DNA of 47,194 bases from Psychrosphaera sp. B3R10. Its GTDB lineage: Bacteria; Pseudomonadota; Gammaproteobacteria; Enterobacterales; Alteromonadaceae. The stretch covers positions 1-47,194 of the forward strand of contig NZ_JAHKQH010000012.1 in NCBI RefSeq assembly GCF_018861025.1, read 5' to 3'. This document shows, in pieces, positions 26,291 through 35,041 of the stretch. Below the pieces are notes generated by a model. It did no database searches and had not been told where the DNA came from. It was given only the letters and a program-made list of their open reading frames with translations. The position numbers were made by a program, and so were the translations under genes. Positions within the stretch are counted from its first letter, which is position 1. Each line of letters starts with the position of its first letter.

Positions 26291-28351
26291 ATGAAAGTCA
26301 CATTGATGTTGAGCTTAATTCTATTGTCGTTTACCAGTGCAACTCTTGCTAGCAAACCGATTTCTATTTCGACCAAAGCGAGTCAATTGGTCGAAACGCC
26401 ACTGCATAAGATTAAGCCTGATAACGATGGAATGGTGCTAACTCGAGTTATCGACTTGCCTAAGTTTAAACAAGGTGTTTACTACCGGCCATTCACCGCT
26501 TTTGGCCGAGGCGTTGTGGCTAGAGGTAATCGGGTCGAGGCAATTGCATTTACTTCCTTAAGTGAACTGCAAGATTACCAACCTTCAAAATCCCGAAAAG
26601 ACCACATCAATATTCAACAGGGTCAATATATTTTACTTGAACTGTATGACGGAAGATATTTGGCTTTATTGCCAATGGCTTCAGAAAAAGTTTACGGCCA
26701 GTTTTTTGTCGCACAAGAACAACTATTATTAAAAACCGGTAATTTCGGTACGGCAACGATATCGGGCAAAATCCCCCTTCTGATTTGGGCCTATGGCGAC
26801 TCGCCATATTCAGCAACTCAAAATGCCTGGCAACAGGTATTTCAGTCTGGTTACGTTGCTGCCGCGCCCCGCGCATTTAAAAATTATCCTGAGCAACCCT
26901 ATGGTTATTTAGGTTGGTGTTCGTGGGAGCATTACAAAAAGAATATTTCTGAAGACATTATTTCAGATGCGTTTCATACCCTAGATCAAAGTACGGCACC
27001 GTTTCGTTGGGTAATGGTCGACGATGGCTACTTGGATGCTAAAAATAGCAAACTACTTAGTTTTGGTGTTAACAAGAAAAAGTTTGCCAATGGTTGGAAG
27101 CCCATCATGGAGCTTAAAAACGAAGAGAAAATAAAGTGGGTTGGCATTTGGCGTAATTTTGGTGGGTATATGGGTGGTGTATCTAATGATCATACTATGT
27201 CAGATCTTAAACCTTATCTTAGTCCTACCGTAAAAAAAGGAAGCCTCCTACCAAATGGCACTAAACAAGCCTCAAAAGCGTTTTATGACAAAATGGTTAG
27301 TGATACCAAAGATAACGGTTTTGACTTCATAAAAGTCGACTTTCATACTCGAACATTTGATTTATACAAAGGTACAACGGATCCAGTTGGCGCAATGCGT
27401 CATAACAATGAGGCTTTAGAAAATGCCACCCATGATATGAATTTACCGTTGTTGAACTGCATCGCCCAACCAAATATCAATTCTCTGCAAACCAAATACA
27501 GCGCCCTAACCCGTTCAAGCCCGGATTATAACCAAGCGGATAAGGACAAAAATAAATCGAATACCTACCAAAGTTTTGCGAATCATTTGTGGATGGGCCA
27601 AACCGTGTGGGGCGACCTTGATATGTTTCATACCCATGATGCGCGTGACGTGAAACCAATGACAGTTGCTCGCGCCATTGCCGGCGGTCCCGTTTATATT
27701 TCTGACGAGCCGTCAAAGATAAAGCCTGAAGTGCTTTTGCCATTTGCCTATGAAGATGGCAAGTTGTTGCGAACTTCGGCTCCCGCAACGCTGTTGCCGG
27801 AAAGTTTTTTTATTCACCCATTTAGAGATGAACAGGTTTTTCGCGTTATTGCGCCGATGCAAGATGGCGTCGCCGCGATAGCCTTATTTAACTTTACCGA
27901 AAGCGGTAAAGCGCTCACGGGCAATATAAACACAAAAGACTATCCATTTGCCGGTGAACTGCTGCAGCCAAACAATGGTCCATGGGACTTGCCTAAAGAT
28001 GGTCTGTTGTTATTTGACCCAGCAACACAATCTGTTCATAACTTGACTCAGTCATTTACCACAAACGTCGCCAATTTCGACGCTAAAATGGTGTTTTTAT
28101 ACCCTAAAGTTAACGGTTGGGCCGTTATCGGTCGTCAGGATAAATACCTGCCTGCAGCGGCGGTTACGCTCACTTCTGTAACAAACTCCCAGATTAGCTT
28201 TACGCTGGAGGAATCTGGGCCGCTACTCATATGGAGTCAAAATGGCGCGCCAAAAATGGCAGAACACTCATTTAAATCTTTAGGGAATGGCCTGTATTTA
28301 GCCAATATACCGGTAGCAATAGGTAGAACACAGCTGACAGTTACCCGCTAA
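26291..28351 (+). CDS. GH36 Sip1-type alpha-galactosidase
   Basis: The 686-residue product has a Sec signal peptide (residues about 1-20, ending TLASK) and belongs to the raffinose-synthase/Sip1-like branch of GH36. Visible motifs are PYGYLGWCSWEHYKK (203-217), VMVDDGYLD (241-249), the nucleophile region FDFIKVDFHTR with Asp350, and WGDLDMFHTHD (440-450) with Asp442/Asp444, one of which should be the general acid. RAIAGGPVYISD follows. Retaining hydrolysis of terminal alpha-galactose is expected; transglycosylation is possible in this branch. AAGGAA before the ATG supports the start. It is transcribed away from GH95 and ends at a bidirectional terminator, so it is probably a single gene unit. 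Confidence 0.88.
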   Translation: MKVTLMLSLILLSFTSATLASKPISISTKASQLVETPLHKIKPDNDGMVLTRVIDLPKFKQGVYYRPFTAFGRGVVARGNRVEAIAFTSLSELQDYQPSKSRKDHINIQQGQYILLELYDGRYLALLPMASEKVYGQFFVAQEQLLLKTGNFGTATISGKIPLLIWAYGDSPYSATQNAWQQVFQSGYVAAAPRAFKNYPEQPYGYLGWCSWEHYKKNISEDIISDAFHTLDQSTAPFRWVMVDDGYLDAKNSKLLSFGVNKKKFANGWKPIMELKNEEKIKWVGIWRNFGGYMGGVSNDHTMSDLKPYLSPTVKKGSLLPNGTKQASKAFYDKMVSDTKDNGFDFIKVDFHTRTFDLYKGTTDPVGAMRHNNEALENATHDMNLPLLNCIAQPNINSLQTKYSALTRSSPDYNQADKDKNKSNTYQSFANHLWMGQTVWGDLDMFHTHDARDVKPMTVARAIAGGPVYISDEPSKIKPEVLLPFAYEDGKLLRTSAPATLLPESFFIHPFRDEQVFRVIAPMQDGVAAIALFNFTESGKALTGNINTKDYPFAGELLQPNNGPWDLPKDGLLLFDPATQSVHNLTQSFTTNVANFDAKMVFLYPKVNGWAVIGRQDKYLPAAAVTLTSVTNSQISFTLEESGPLLIWSQNGAPKMAEHSFKSLGNGLYLANIPVAIGRTQLTVTR

Positions 28352-28390
28352 TAGTGTCGTCCTAGATTATTTGGTTTAAAGGGAATAGAA

Positions 28391-28426
28391 AACAAAAAAC
28401 CGACGTTCACTGCGTCGGTTTTTGTT
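28391..28426. terminator. Bidirectional terminator between GH36 and sulfatase
   Basis: CCGACG (28400-28405) pairs with CGTCGG (28413-28418) around a seven-base loop. The stem extends through A-rich and T-rich flanks (AACAAAAAA and TTTTTGTT). It serves both convergent genes, ending at 28351 (plus) and 28468 (minus). Confidence 0.9.
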
Positions 28427-28467
28427 ATTTAGCTAAACGATTTACTAAGGTCATTTATCTATGATGT

Positions 28468-29973
28468 TTACCTAATATATTTGGGGTCTTCAATTTCAGC
28501 TGCCGGTCGACAATTAGCACAGGCACCGGTTTTATCTATACCGAGTTCAGCTTCGAAGTCGATTATATGTGCCAATAATTGCTCGGCTTTGTTTGGAAAT
28601 TGTTTTGTTAGGTCGTGTGTTTCAGCTGGGTCTTTAACCAAATTGTATAGCCCCGGCCGTACCCCTTTTATTGATAATTTCCAATCACCACTTCGTACCG
28701 CTTCTAACGTATTTTCTCGGTAATAGAAAAACGCATCATATGGTGATTTGGCATCTTTTTTCCCGGTTAAAATTGGCCAAATATTTTTACCATCGATGAC
28801 TCTATCTGCCGGTACTTTTGCCCCCGCGATTGCTGCCAACGTCGGTAGTATATCCATACTCGTGGTAACTTCCTTAGATATTGTATTTGCGGCTATCATT
28901 CCCGGTGCCCAGGCGATGGTTGGTACGCGCATACCACCTTCCAACGTTAATGTTTTACGGCCAGACAAATAGCGTTTGCTACCATCAGAATTGAGTTTAC
29001 CTGCGGGTCCATTGTCTGAGGTGTAAATGACTATCGTATTGGCGTCTAATTCCAATTCTTTAAGTGTATCTAAAACTCGTCCAACGGCAGAGTCTAGCTC
29101 GCCAATCACCAAGGGATACATTGCTTTTTTCAGTCCACGCTTAATATCTTGGTCGGAAATACCTAACCGCTTTTTGGTGTTGTCATCAATAGTCGCTAAG
29201 TATTCTTTTGACACATGTAATGGGGCATGTGGCATAGGTTGTGGCAGATACAAAAAAAACGATTCATCTTTATGCCGTTTGATAAAGTCCACCGCCTTAT
29301 CAGTAATTCTCCTCGTCAGATTTGCGGGGTCTGGGTTAAGTTCAATAACCGTTTCACCGGACATTAAAGGGAGGTCTGGAAATTTAAATCGTGCTTGTTT
29401 TTTATGTGTTGGCGAAATGTCATGGCTATAGGGCAAGCCAAAAAACTCGTCAAAACCTTGTCGAGTGGGGAGTACTTCTGGTTGATCCCCTAAATGCCAT
29501 TTACCAAACATACCGGTGATATAACCAGCTTCTTTTAAAGTTTCAGCTATGGTGATTTCACTTGGGTTCAAGCCTTTGCTGTCCCCTGCCAGTAACACAG
29601 GAAAGTTTGACCCCGTTGCCATGTTAATACGTCGTGGGTAACTTCCTGTCATTAACGCCGCTCGGGAGGGCGAACATAACGGAGACGCCACATAAAAGTC
29701 GGTAAGGACAAGTCCTTCTGCGGCCATCTGGTCTAAATTAGGTGTGGCAACATGATCACCACCAAACACGCCTACATCTTCATATCCCTGGTCGTCAGTA
29801 AAGATGACAATGAAGTTGGGTTTGCCCGGTTGTTTCACGTTTTTTTCAACGTCAATAGTTGCTTCCTGTTTTGCTTGCTCTGTTGTTAAACAACCCGTTA
29901 ACATTAGGGCTGATAATACCATCGAGGTAAGCAAGCAGACTCGAGTAAATTTTAGTTTTGTGTAAAATTGCAT
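28468..29973 (-). CDS. S1 family sulfatase, lipoprotein
   Basis: I place the start at the ATG at 29973, because AAAGGA lies eight bases upstream and the product then begins with a lipoprotein signal (lipobox LTGC, Cys28). A longer frame would start at 30081 but reads through a 12-bp repeat giving an implausible SSVISSVISSV N-terminus. The 501-residue protein has the metal-binding Asp60-Asp61 (FTDDQGYEDVG), the formylglycine motif CSPSR with Cys100, GKWHLGD, and TSDNGPAG. It should remove sulfate esters from oligosaccharides after Cys100 is converted to formylglycine by an enzyme encoded elsewhere. It is convergent to GH36 and follows the GH116 gene on the same strand, with a gap of about 157 bases. 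Its S1 subfamily cannot be set by eye. Confidence 0.92.
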   Translation of the reverse strand: MQFYTKLKFTRVCLLTSMVLSALMLTGCLTTEQAKQEATIDVEKNVKQPGKPNFIVIFTDDQGYEDVGVFGGDHVATPNLDQMAAEGLVLTDFYVASPLCSPSRAALMTGSYPRRINMATGSNFPVLLAGDSKGLNPSEITIAETLKEAGYITGMFGKWHLGDQPEVLPTRQGFDEFFGLPYSHDISPTHKKQARFKFPDLPLMSGETVIELNPDPANLTRRITDKAVDFIKRHKDESFFLYLPQPMPHAPLHVSKEYLATIDDNTKKRLGISDQDIKRGLKKAMYPLVIGELDSAVGRVLDTLKELELDANTIVIYTSDNGPAGKLNSDGSKRYLSGRKTLTLEGGMRVPTIAWAPGMIAANTISKEVTTSMDILPTLAAIAGAKVPADRVIDGKNIWPILTGKKDAKSPYDAFFYYRENTLEAVRSGDWKLSIKGVRPGLYNLVKDPAETHDLTKQFPNKAEQLLAHIIDFEAELGIDKTGACANCRPAAEIEDPKYIR

Positions 29974-30018
29974 TTTTGTATCCTTTGAACAAAATCGCTT
30001 AATGTAGAGCCTCGACAT

Positions 30019-30059
30019 AACACTGCTAATAACACTGCTAATAACACTGCTAATAACAC
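30019..30059. repeat. 12-bp tandem repeat in sulfatase leader
   Basis: Three perfect copies of AACACTGCTAAT and a partial fourth (AACAC) lie directly upstream of the sulfatase start, within its 5' untranslated or promoter region. Copy-number change here could alter expression by spacing. If the longer start were used the repeat would be coding and, being a multiple of three, would not shift the frame. Confidence 0.9.
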
Positions 30060-30130
30060 AGGCTAGGCGAAATCCAATCATTGAATGGGACGCACCTTGC
30101 CATCATATGTGGGCTCAACCTAGAAAACCG

Positions 30131-32854
30131 CTAGCTAAGTTCCACCGTTAACATTTGATGTTCTTTTAGCGTCAGCCTCTGTTCAAAAGTAACCACTAAA
30201 CTTCCCTCATTATTATTTAACTTAGCGTCAACACTGCGCCCATCAATAGTTACTTCGACTTGATTTGCTTGAACACCATCGAGTTTTGCCAATTTAAGCG
30301 TATTCAATGCCAACTGACCGTAACGTAGATCTAAAGATACGATTTGACGACGACCATTTTTAAGTTGAATGAAACTGCCCCAACCTTCTGCAGCAGTAAA
30401 TGCCGCTCGAAAATCTTCAGGCTGCAATTTGGGTGCGAATGCCAAGAACCCGTCTGGGCCGTCATATTGGTACCCACACATCGCGGTATAAGCCCCATAA
30501 CTTGCCATTGCCCGCGAATAATGATCGCTGCATTCTATTTCATTATAGGGATTACGGAGTTCAGGCTGATACCTGTCGTTGATTGCTTTACCAATAGCGA
30601 GTCCTTTTTCAACCATTCCTTCCCAAATCATGTGGGCAGCTACTTGCCACTCAAATCCGGTCATGCATTCGTTTAAATAACCGGCGTAACTTTTTTTACC
30701 ACTTTTAGGTTCAATTTTACCGAAAGGAAAAGAACTCATCACCAAGCCTGCGTCCCCCTCTCCTGCATACCAACGACCTTCGGTGATCTTAGCTCTGAAG
30801 GCGCCGACGTCCGGCGTGAAATTGTATTTCCAAAGTGACTCTAAGCTTTGTTTAATTTTGTTTTTTGGCAAAATGTTATCAATGCCGACATTGAGTAACC
30901 ACGAATCACCTAGTACTTGGTCGATGTGACAGCCATTAGTAGAACCATGTTTTTCTTTTTCACCGGGTCCTGGTTTATGAATAAAATAACCAAAATCTTC
31001 TCGCCACAATAAGTCCACCATAGCAGGTACGCCTTTTGCGACAATGGACTCGTAACGCTCAGCGAGTTTTGGCTCGTTCATCTTGCGCGCCATAACGGCA
31101 CTAACTTTTAGCGATGCATGGTAAAGATTGATCAACCAATGAACCTGTCCATACCAAGGTTCATCCAATGTATTGTGTTGCGGCCCTTCCAACATTCCAT
31201 CTTCATTTGCATCCCATTTTTCAATAACATGTTCCATAGACAACTTAGTCCGAGGCCATATACTTTTTAAAAAACGATAGTCGGTTGTCATTTGATGTTC
31301 ACGATAAACGCGAATAATGGTGCCGCAATTACCATCGATGGCATCACCAAATTTTGTATTTGAATATCGGTGATGCATAACGCCAGTCTGCTCGTCAAAC
31401 CCTAAGCCATACTCAATCTTGTCTCGACACTCTCTTTCGATTGACGGAAATATGCGAGCTAGTCCTTGGGCATAATGAAAAACATGGGTGCAATTACCAG
31501 GACAGCATCGAACACCTTCATAAAAATTATAATGTTCAGGCGCTGTGCCTGTTTGAGCAACACGCTGGCCCATTTCAGTTTGAACGCAATTAACAGTTAA
31601 AAACGTGCGCTCTAAAAACCAATATGGCAAAGTTGAGTCGTACCATGTGTCCGTCCACTTTTGCGTATTAGCGTGAAGTTGTTGTTCTCTTTTTGCTAAC
31701 TTATTTGCCGCATCAGAAGCCGATGTTGACAGTGTCGCATAATGATTGGGCGCAAATACTTTGTTGCTCTTTTTACGACCAAACGCAATATCATAATTTG
31801 TCATCGGTATATGCCAAGATAAAACAAATGACACTGTCTTTGATTCACCGGGTTCAAGCCTTACGTTATGGCCAAGTGCGCCACATTGTTTATCAGATAA
31901 TTGATGGCTGACAACATCGCCATTTTTGGTCTTTTTCCCGGTGGGCCAGAAAACGGAATCGGGTCTCGCAGCGTCAGCGGATAAGTTAATCAAGCTCGGG
32001 CTCTTTTGATTTAATAGACCAATTGCCATAGCACCAAATTCGCCATTACGAGTCGAGTCGACTAACGCATAACTCTCTACTGTCGCTATTGAATCCAACT
32101 CACTATATACAAACGCTTTAGACACTGAACGTTTATCTTCTTTCTCGACTTCAATAACATCAGGTATCCAACCAGCAATAGTGGTGTCTTTTACCACTGT
32201 TGAACGATTGGTTAAGGTATATTTCATAACGATAACTGGCTGACTCGAATCGTCACGATTTAATGGAATAAATGGGGTGTAGGCCTGTAATGCAACGTCT
32301 ACTGTACAATTTGAATCTTTAAAATCCACATTTGCCATTGGGTATTGATTTGTGAATACGATGTTAGCGAAGCCTTTTGAATCCAAAGTCCTTACGTCGC
32401 CATCGACTTTAATCGCAAACCCTTGGTTGAGTGGTGACTCAGCAACATCTGGGTCTAAGTATCGTTCACCTCTCGGGTTTTCTTTTTTAACGTTTCGTTT
32501 ACCGGTAATATTCCAACGCCATAAAGTTCCGTCCCCCCCCAAATAGACCTGCCCAGTGCAGATACCATTAATTGGCATTCCAATGTATTTTAAATTATCC
32601 CCAGTTGCTGTCATGGCTTTACCACGTTCATACAAACTGGCTATCCACTGCTTACTTAATTTTTTATCGGCTGGGATAATTTCATTGTAGTCTTTCATAT
32701 TAAATGGGCCGGCCATAACGTTGCGACTGCCAGCCATTAACATTAATGCCGTTAACCCGCTTCCTTTTACGAACTGTCGACGGCTTTTAGACTCGGGTTC
32801 GCTGTGATTCGATGTATTACAGCATGATTGTTTTTTGTCGATTGAATTATCCAT
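30131..32854 (-). CDS. GH116 family glycoside hydrolase, Tat-exported
   Basis: The start at 32854 has GAGGGG six bases upstream; an ATG 33 bases earlier lacks this. The 907-residue product carries a twin-arginine signal (SRRQFVKGSG at 24-33, then a hydrophobic stretch ending VMAG), so it is exported folded. The GH116 N-terminal beta-domain starts at IGMPINGICTGQVYLGGDG (about 91-109). The (alpha/alpha)6 domain contains FYEGVRCCPGNCTHVFHYAQ with Glu446 as candidate nucleophile and HNTLDEPWYG with Asp564 as candidate acid/base. Characterised GH116 enzymes act on beta-glucosides, beta-xylosides or glucosylceramide; activity on algal polysaccharides is inferred from the sulfatase neighbours. The Cys-rich context around the nucleophile (CCPGNC) is a distinctive feature of this branch. 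Confidence 0.88.
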   Translation of the reverse strand: MDNSIDKKQSCCNTSNHSEPESKSRRQFVKGSGLTALMLMAGSRNVMAGPFNMKDYNEIIPADKKLSKQWIASLYERGKAMTATGDNLKYIGMPINGICTGQVYLGGDGTLWRWNITGKRNVKKENPRGERYLDPDVAESPLNQGFAIKVDGDVRTLDSKGFANIVFTNQYPMANVDFKDSNCTVDVALQAYTPFIPLNRDDSSQPVIVMKYTLTNRSTVVKDTTIAGWIPDVIEVEKEDKRSVSKAFVYSELDSIATVESYALVDSTRNGEFGAMAIGLLNQKSPSLINLSADAARPDSVFWPTGKKTKNGDVVSHQLSDKQCGALGHNVRLEPGESKTVSFVLSWHIPMTNYDIAFGRKKSNKVFAPNHYATLSTSASDAANKLAKREQQLHANTQKWTDTWYDSTLPYWFLERTFLTVNCVQTEMGQRVAQTGTAPEHYNFYEGVRCCPGNCTHVFHYAQGLARIFPSIERECRDKIEYGLGFDEQTGVMHHRYSNTKFGDAIDGNCGTIIRVYREHQMTTDYRFLKSIWPRTKLSMEHVIEKWDANEDGMLEGPQHNTLDEPWYGQVHWLINLYHASLKVSAVMARKMNEPKLAERYESIVAKGVPAMVDLLWREDFGYFIHKPGPGEKEKHGSTNGCHIDQVLGDSWLLNVGIDNILPKNKIKQSLESLWKYNFTPDVGAFRAKITEGRWYAGEGDAGLVMSSFPFGKIEPKSGKKSYAGYLNECMTGFEWQVAAHMIWEGMVEKGLAIGKAINDRYQPELRNPYNEIECSDHYSRAMASYGAYTAMCGYQYDGPDGFLAFAPKLQPEDFRAAFTAAEGWGSFIQLKNGRRQIVSLDLRYGQLALNTLKLAKLDGVQANQVEVTIDGRSVDAKLNNNEGSLVVTFEQRLTLKEHQMLTVELS

Positions 32855-33031
32855 GTTCCCCTCACTTCGCAGTTTTTTAACAACCAAATTATGTGGTTCT
32901 TTTTATTATTGATTTCTACTTTATGGGAACGCCGTAACCTTCGATTTCATTATTAACGCCGTTCTTGTTTTTCTTGTTAACTATGTTTTTTAACTTATGC
33001 TTTTTACCAAATGGCAAATTCAGCAGTAGGT

Positions 33032-33057
33032 AAAAAAAAGGGTGCCAAAAGGCACCC
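33032..33057 (-). terminator. Terminator of the sulfatase gene at 33101
   Basis: GGGTGCC and GGCACCC form a perfect 7-bp stem with an AAAA loop (33040-33057). On the minus strand a run of eight T residues follows (33032-33039). It lies 43 bases after the stop of the minus-strand sulfatase and separates it from GH116. Confidence 0.92.
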
Positions 33058-33100
33058 CAAAACACACACAACTAAAAAAATAGTTTTACTCAGAGATAAG

Positions 33101-34654
33101 TTACTTCTTACCTTTGTAATAATCGAAGTTCCAAGTATCGATAAATGAACGAGTACGTGAATTGTCCATTAACTCTAATGCCTGTGATGCAATCTCAGGG
33201 TGTTTAGCCACAAGGTTTGTTGATTCACTTGGATCATTAGTTAGGTCAAACAATTCAACTTTAGGTTGCTTACCTTTCTTGCCGTTGAAATAACGGATCG
33301 CTTTCCAGTCAGAACCTTTAACACCATTTATACGCACGGCCTGTGAATGAGTGCCATTCCAGTGATGGAATTCCCAGTATAAATTGTCGTGTTCCTGCTG
33401 TTGACCTTCGCCAGTAAGTGCTGGTAAAAATGAAATACCGTCTGTTTCTTTAGGTGCTTCAGTTCCAACGATGTCGGCTAATGTCGGCATAACATCCCAG
33501 AATGCTGAAATATGTTCGTTACGCACGCCTTGTTTTATTTTTTCAGGCCAGCGAGCAACCATAGGCATGCGGATACCGCCTTCATAAAGGTCACGTTTGA
33601 TGCCTCGAAGTTCACCTGTAGACTCGAAGAACTCAAGATCTGCGCCACCTTCAGGGCTTGGACCGTTGTCACTCGTAAAGATAACCAATGTATTATCGTC
33701 AAGACCTAACTTTTTAAGTTTTGCCATCAATTGACCAACACCTTCGTCAATATGCGAAATCATTGCTGCACGAGTTGCTCTTGGTTTAAGCGATGGTAAA
33801 TAACCGCCGTCTGTCGAACCGTCATATGGCGTTTCTTCAAAGTCATATTTTGCAATTTCTTCATCTGGTGCTTGTAAAGCCGCATGTGGTGCAGCGTAAG
33901 CTAGATATAAGAAAAACGGCTTGTCTTTATTTTGTTCAACATACTCTAGTGCTTCGTTGGTTAAACGTTGCTGAGCAAAGTCTGGACGTTTCCACTGTTC
34001 GTAAACAGACGGATCATTTTTATCTGCACCTTTAGGGAATGGTGCATGTGGATGAACCCACTCGTTGTCCAATTTGAACCACTCTTCGTTTTTCCACAAA
34101 TGTGTTGGGTAATGGTTATGCGCTTGTTTTTGGTCTAAGTAACCAAAGAAGTAATCAAAACCTTGTTTGGTTGGTAAACCATAAGAACCAGGCCCACCTA
34201 AGCCCCATTTACCGATAAGCGCAGTTTCATAACCCGCTTTCTGCATTAATTTACCAATAGTTGGTGAATTTGGAACCAAAGGCATTTGACCAAATTCTTC
34301 GGCGTCTTCATATCCGCCAAGTTCATAGTTACCACGAATTTGACCATGACCAGAGTGTTGACCTGTGATCAAAGCTGCACGAGAAGGAGCACAAACGGTG
34401 TTACCTGCATAATGTTGCGTAAAGGTCATGCCTTCATTTGCCATTTTTTGCAGATTTGGCGTTTTAATTTTTTCCTGACCAAAGGGTTCAATGTCGCCAT
34501 AACCTAAGTCATCTACCAAAATATAGATAACATTAGGTTTATCATGTTTAACGTTAGCTACTGTGTCGCTTTCACTCTTAGAAGCACCAGAACAACCAGC
34601 CAGACTCAAACATGCCGCTAAGCTTGTTAATGCAAATAAATTGCTCAAATTCAT
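33101..34654 (-). CDS. S1 family sulfatase, lipoprotein
   Basis: The 517-residue product has a lipoprotein signal (lipobox LAGC, Cys21). Metal-binding Asp48-Asp49 are in YILVDDLGYGD, and the formylglycine motif CAPSR has Cys88 followed by AALITGQHSGHGQIRGN. IGKWGLGGPG and FTSDNGPSPEGG are further active-site elements. The arrangement GQHSGHGQIRGN resembles arylsulfatase A-like S1 members. A strong terminator closes it downstream, so it is probably monocistronic. It is divergent from the GH51/GH39-like gene at 35042 across a 387-base intergenic region. Confidence 0.93.
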   Translation of the reverse strand: MNLSNLFALTSLAACLSLAGCSGASKSESDTVANVKHDKPNVIYILVDDLGYGDIEPFGQEKIKTPNLQKMANEGMTFTQHYAGNTVCAPSRAALITGQHSGHGQIRGNYELGGYEDAEEFGQMPLVPNSPTIGKLMQKAGYETALIGKWGLGGPGSYGLPTKQGFDYFFGYLDQKQAHNHYPTHLWKNEEWFKLDNEWVHPHAPFPKGADKNDPSVYEQWKRPDFAQQRLTNEALEYVEQNKDKPFFLYLAYAAPHAALQAPDEEIAKYDFEETPYDGSTDGGYLPSLKPRATRAAMISHIDEGVGQLMAKLKKLGLDDNTLVIFTSDNGPSPEGGADLEFFESTGELRGIKRDLYEGGIRMPMVARWPEKIKQGVRNEHISAFWDVMPTLADIVGTEAPKETDGISFLPALTGEGQQQEHDNLYWEFHHWNGTHSQAVRINGVKGSDWKAIRYFNGKKGKQPKVELFDLTNDPSESTNLVAKHPEIASQALELMDNSRTRSFIDTWNFDYYKGKK

Positions 34655-35041
34655 AAAATTTACCCTAACTCTCGATACATAGTAATTTAGACACTGAGGT
34701 ATCGATCTATCATGTGCCTATATATTAACAATTAATGTATTAGCTCTTAAATTTGCTACTTAAAGTTGTCGCTCATTACCAGCGCTAATAGCCAGCTCTG
34801 AATTACAAACCTTGTAAGGAAACTAAACCCGTAAAAAAAGTTGAATTTTGTTAAATAAAGTTGAAATTATCCCTAATAAATTCTTTTATATAAACAATTT
34901 AGTACGCCGACAAATTGCCTAGAGTCTGTGTCATTATATGCAGAACAAAGAGCGTAATAGCGAGCGTTAAACTCTATTGATAATTTACGGGTTTTTCTAA
35001 AATGACTGTTACTATTAAAAAATAACAATAAGTAACCCATT
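34655..35041. other. Divergent promoter region of sulfatase and clan GH-A hydrolase
   Basis: This AT-rich region of 387 bases should carry both promoters. The sulfatase has an AGGG about ten bases before its start. I found no convincing inverted repeat shared with the other intergenic regions of the locus, and no coding potential. Confidence 0.45.

Noticed and set aside
29974-30081. Longer N-terminus for the sulfatase at 28468
   Set aside because: It would put 36 residues, including SSVISSVISSV from a DNA repeat, before an intact lipoprotein signal, and the inner ATG has a good ribosome-binding site.
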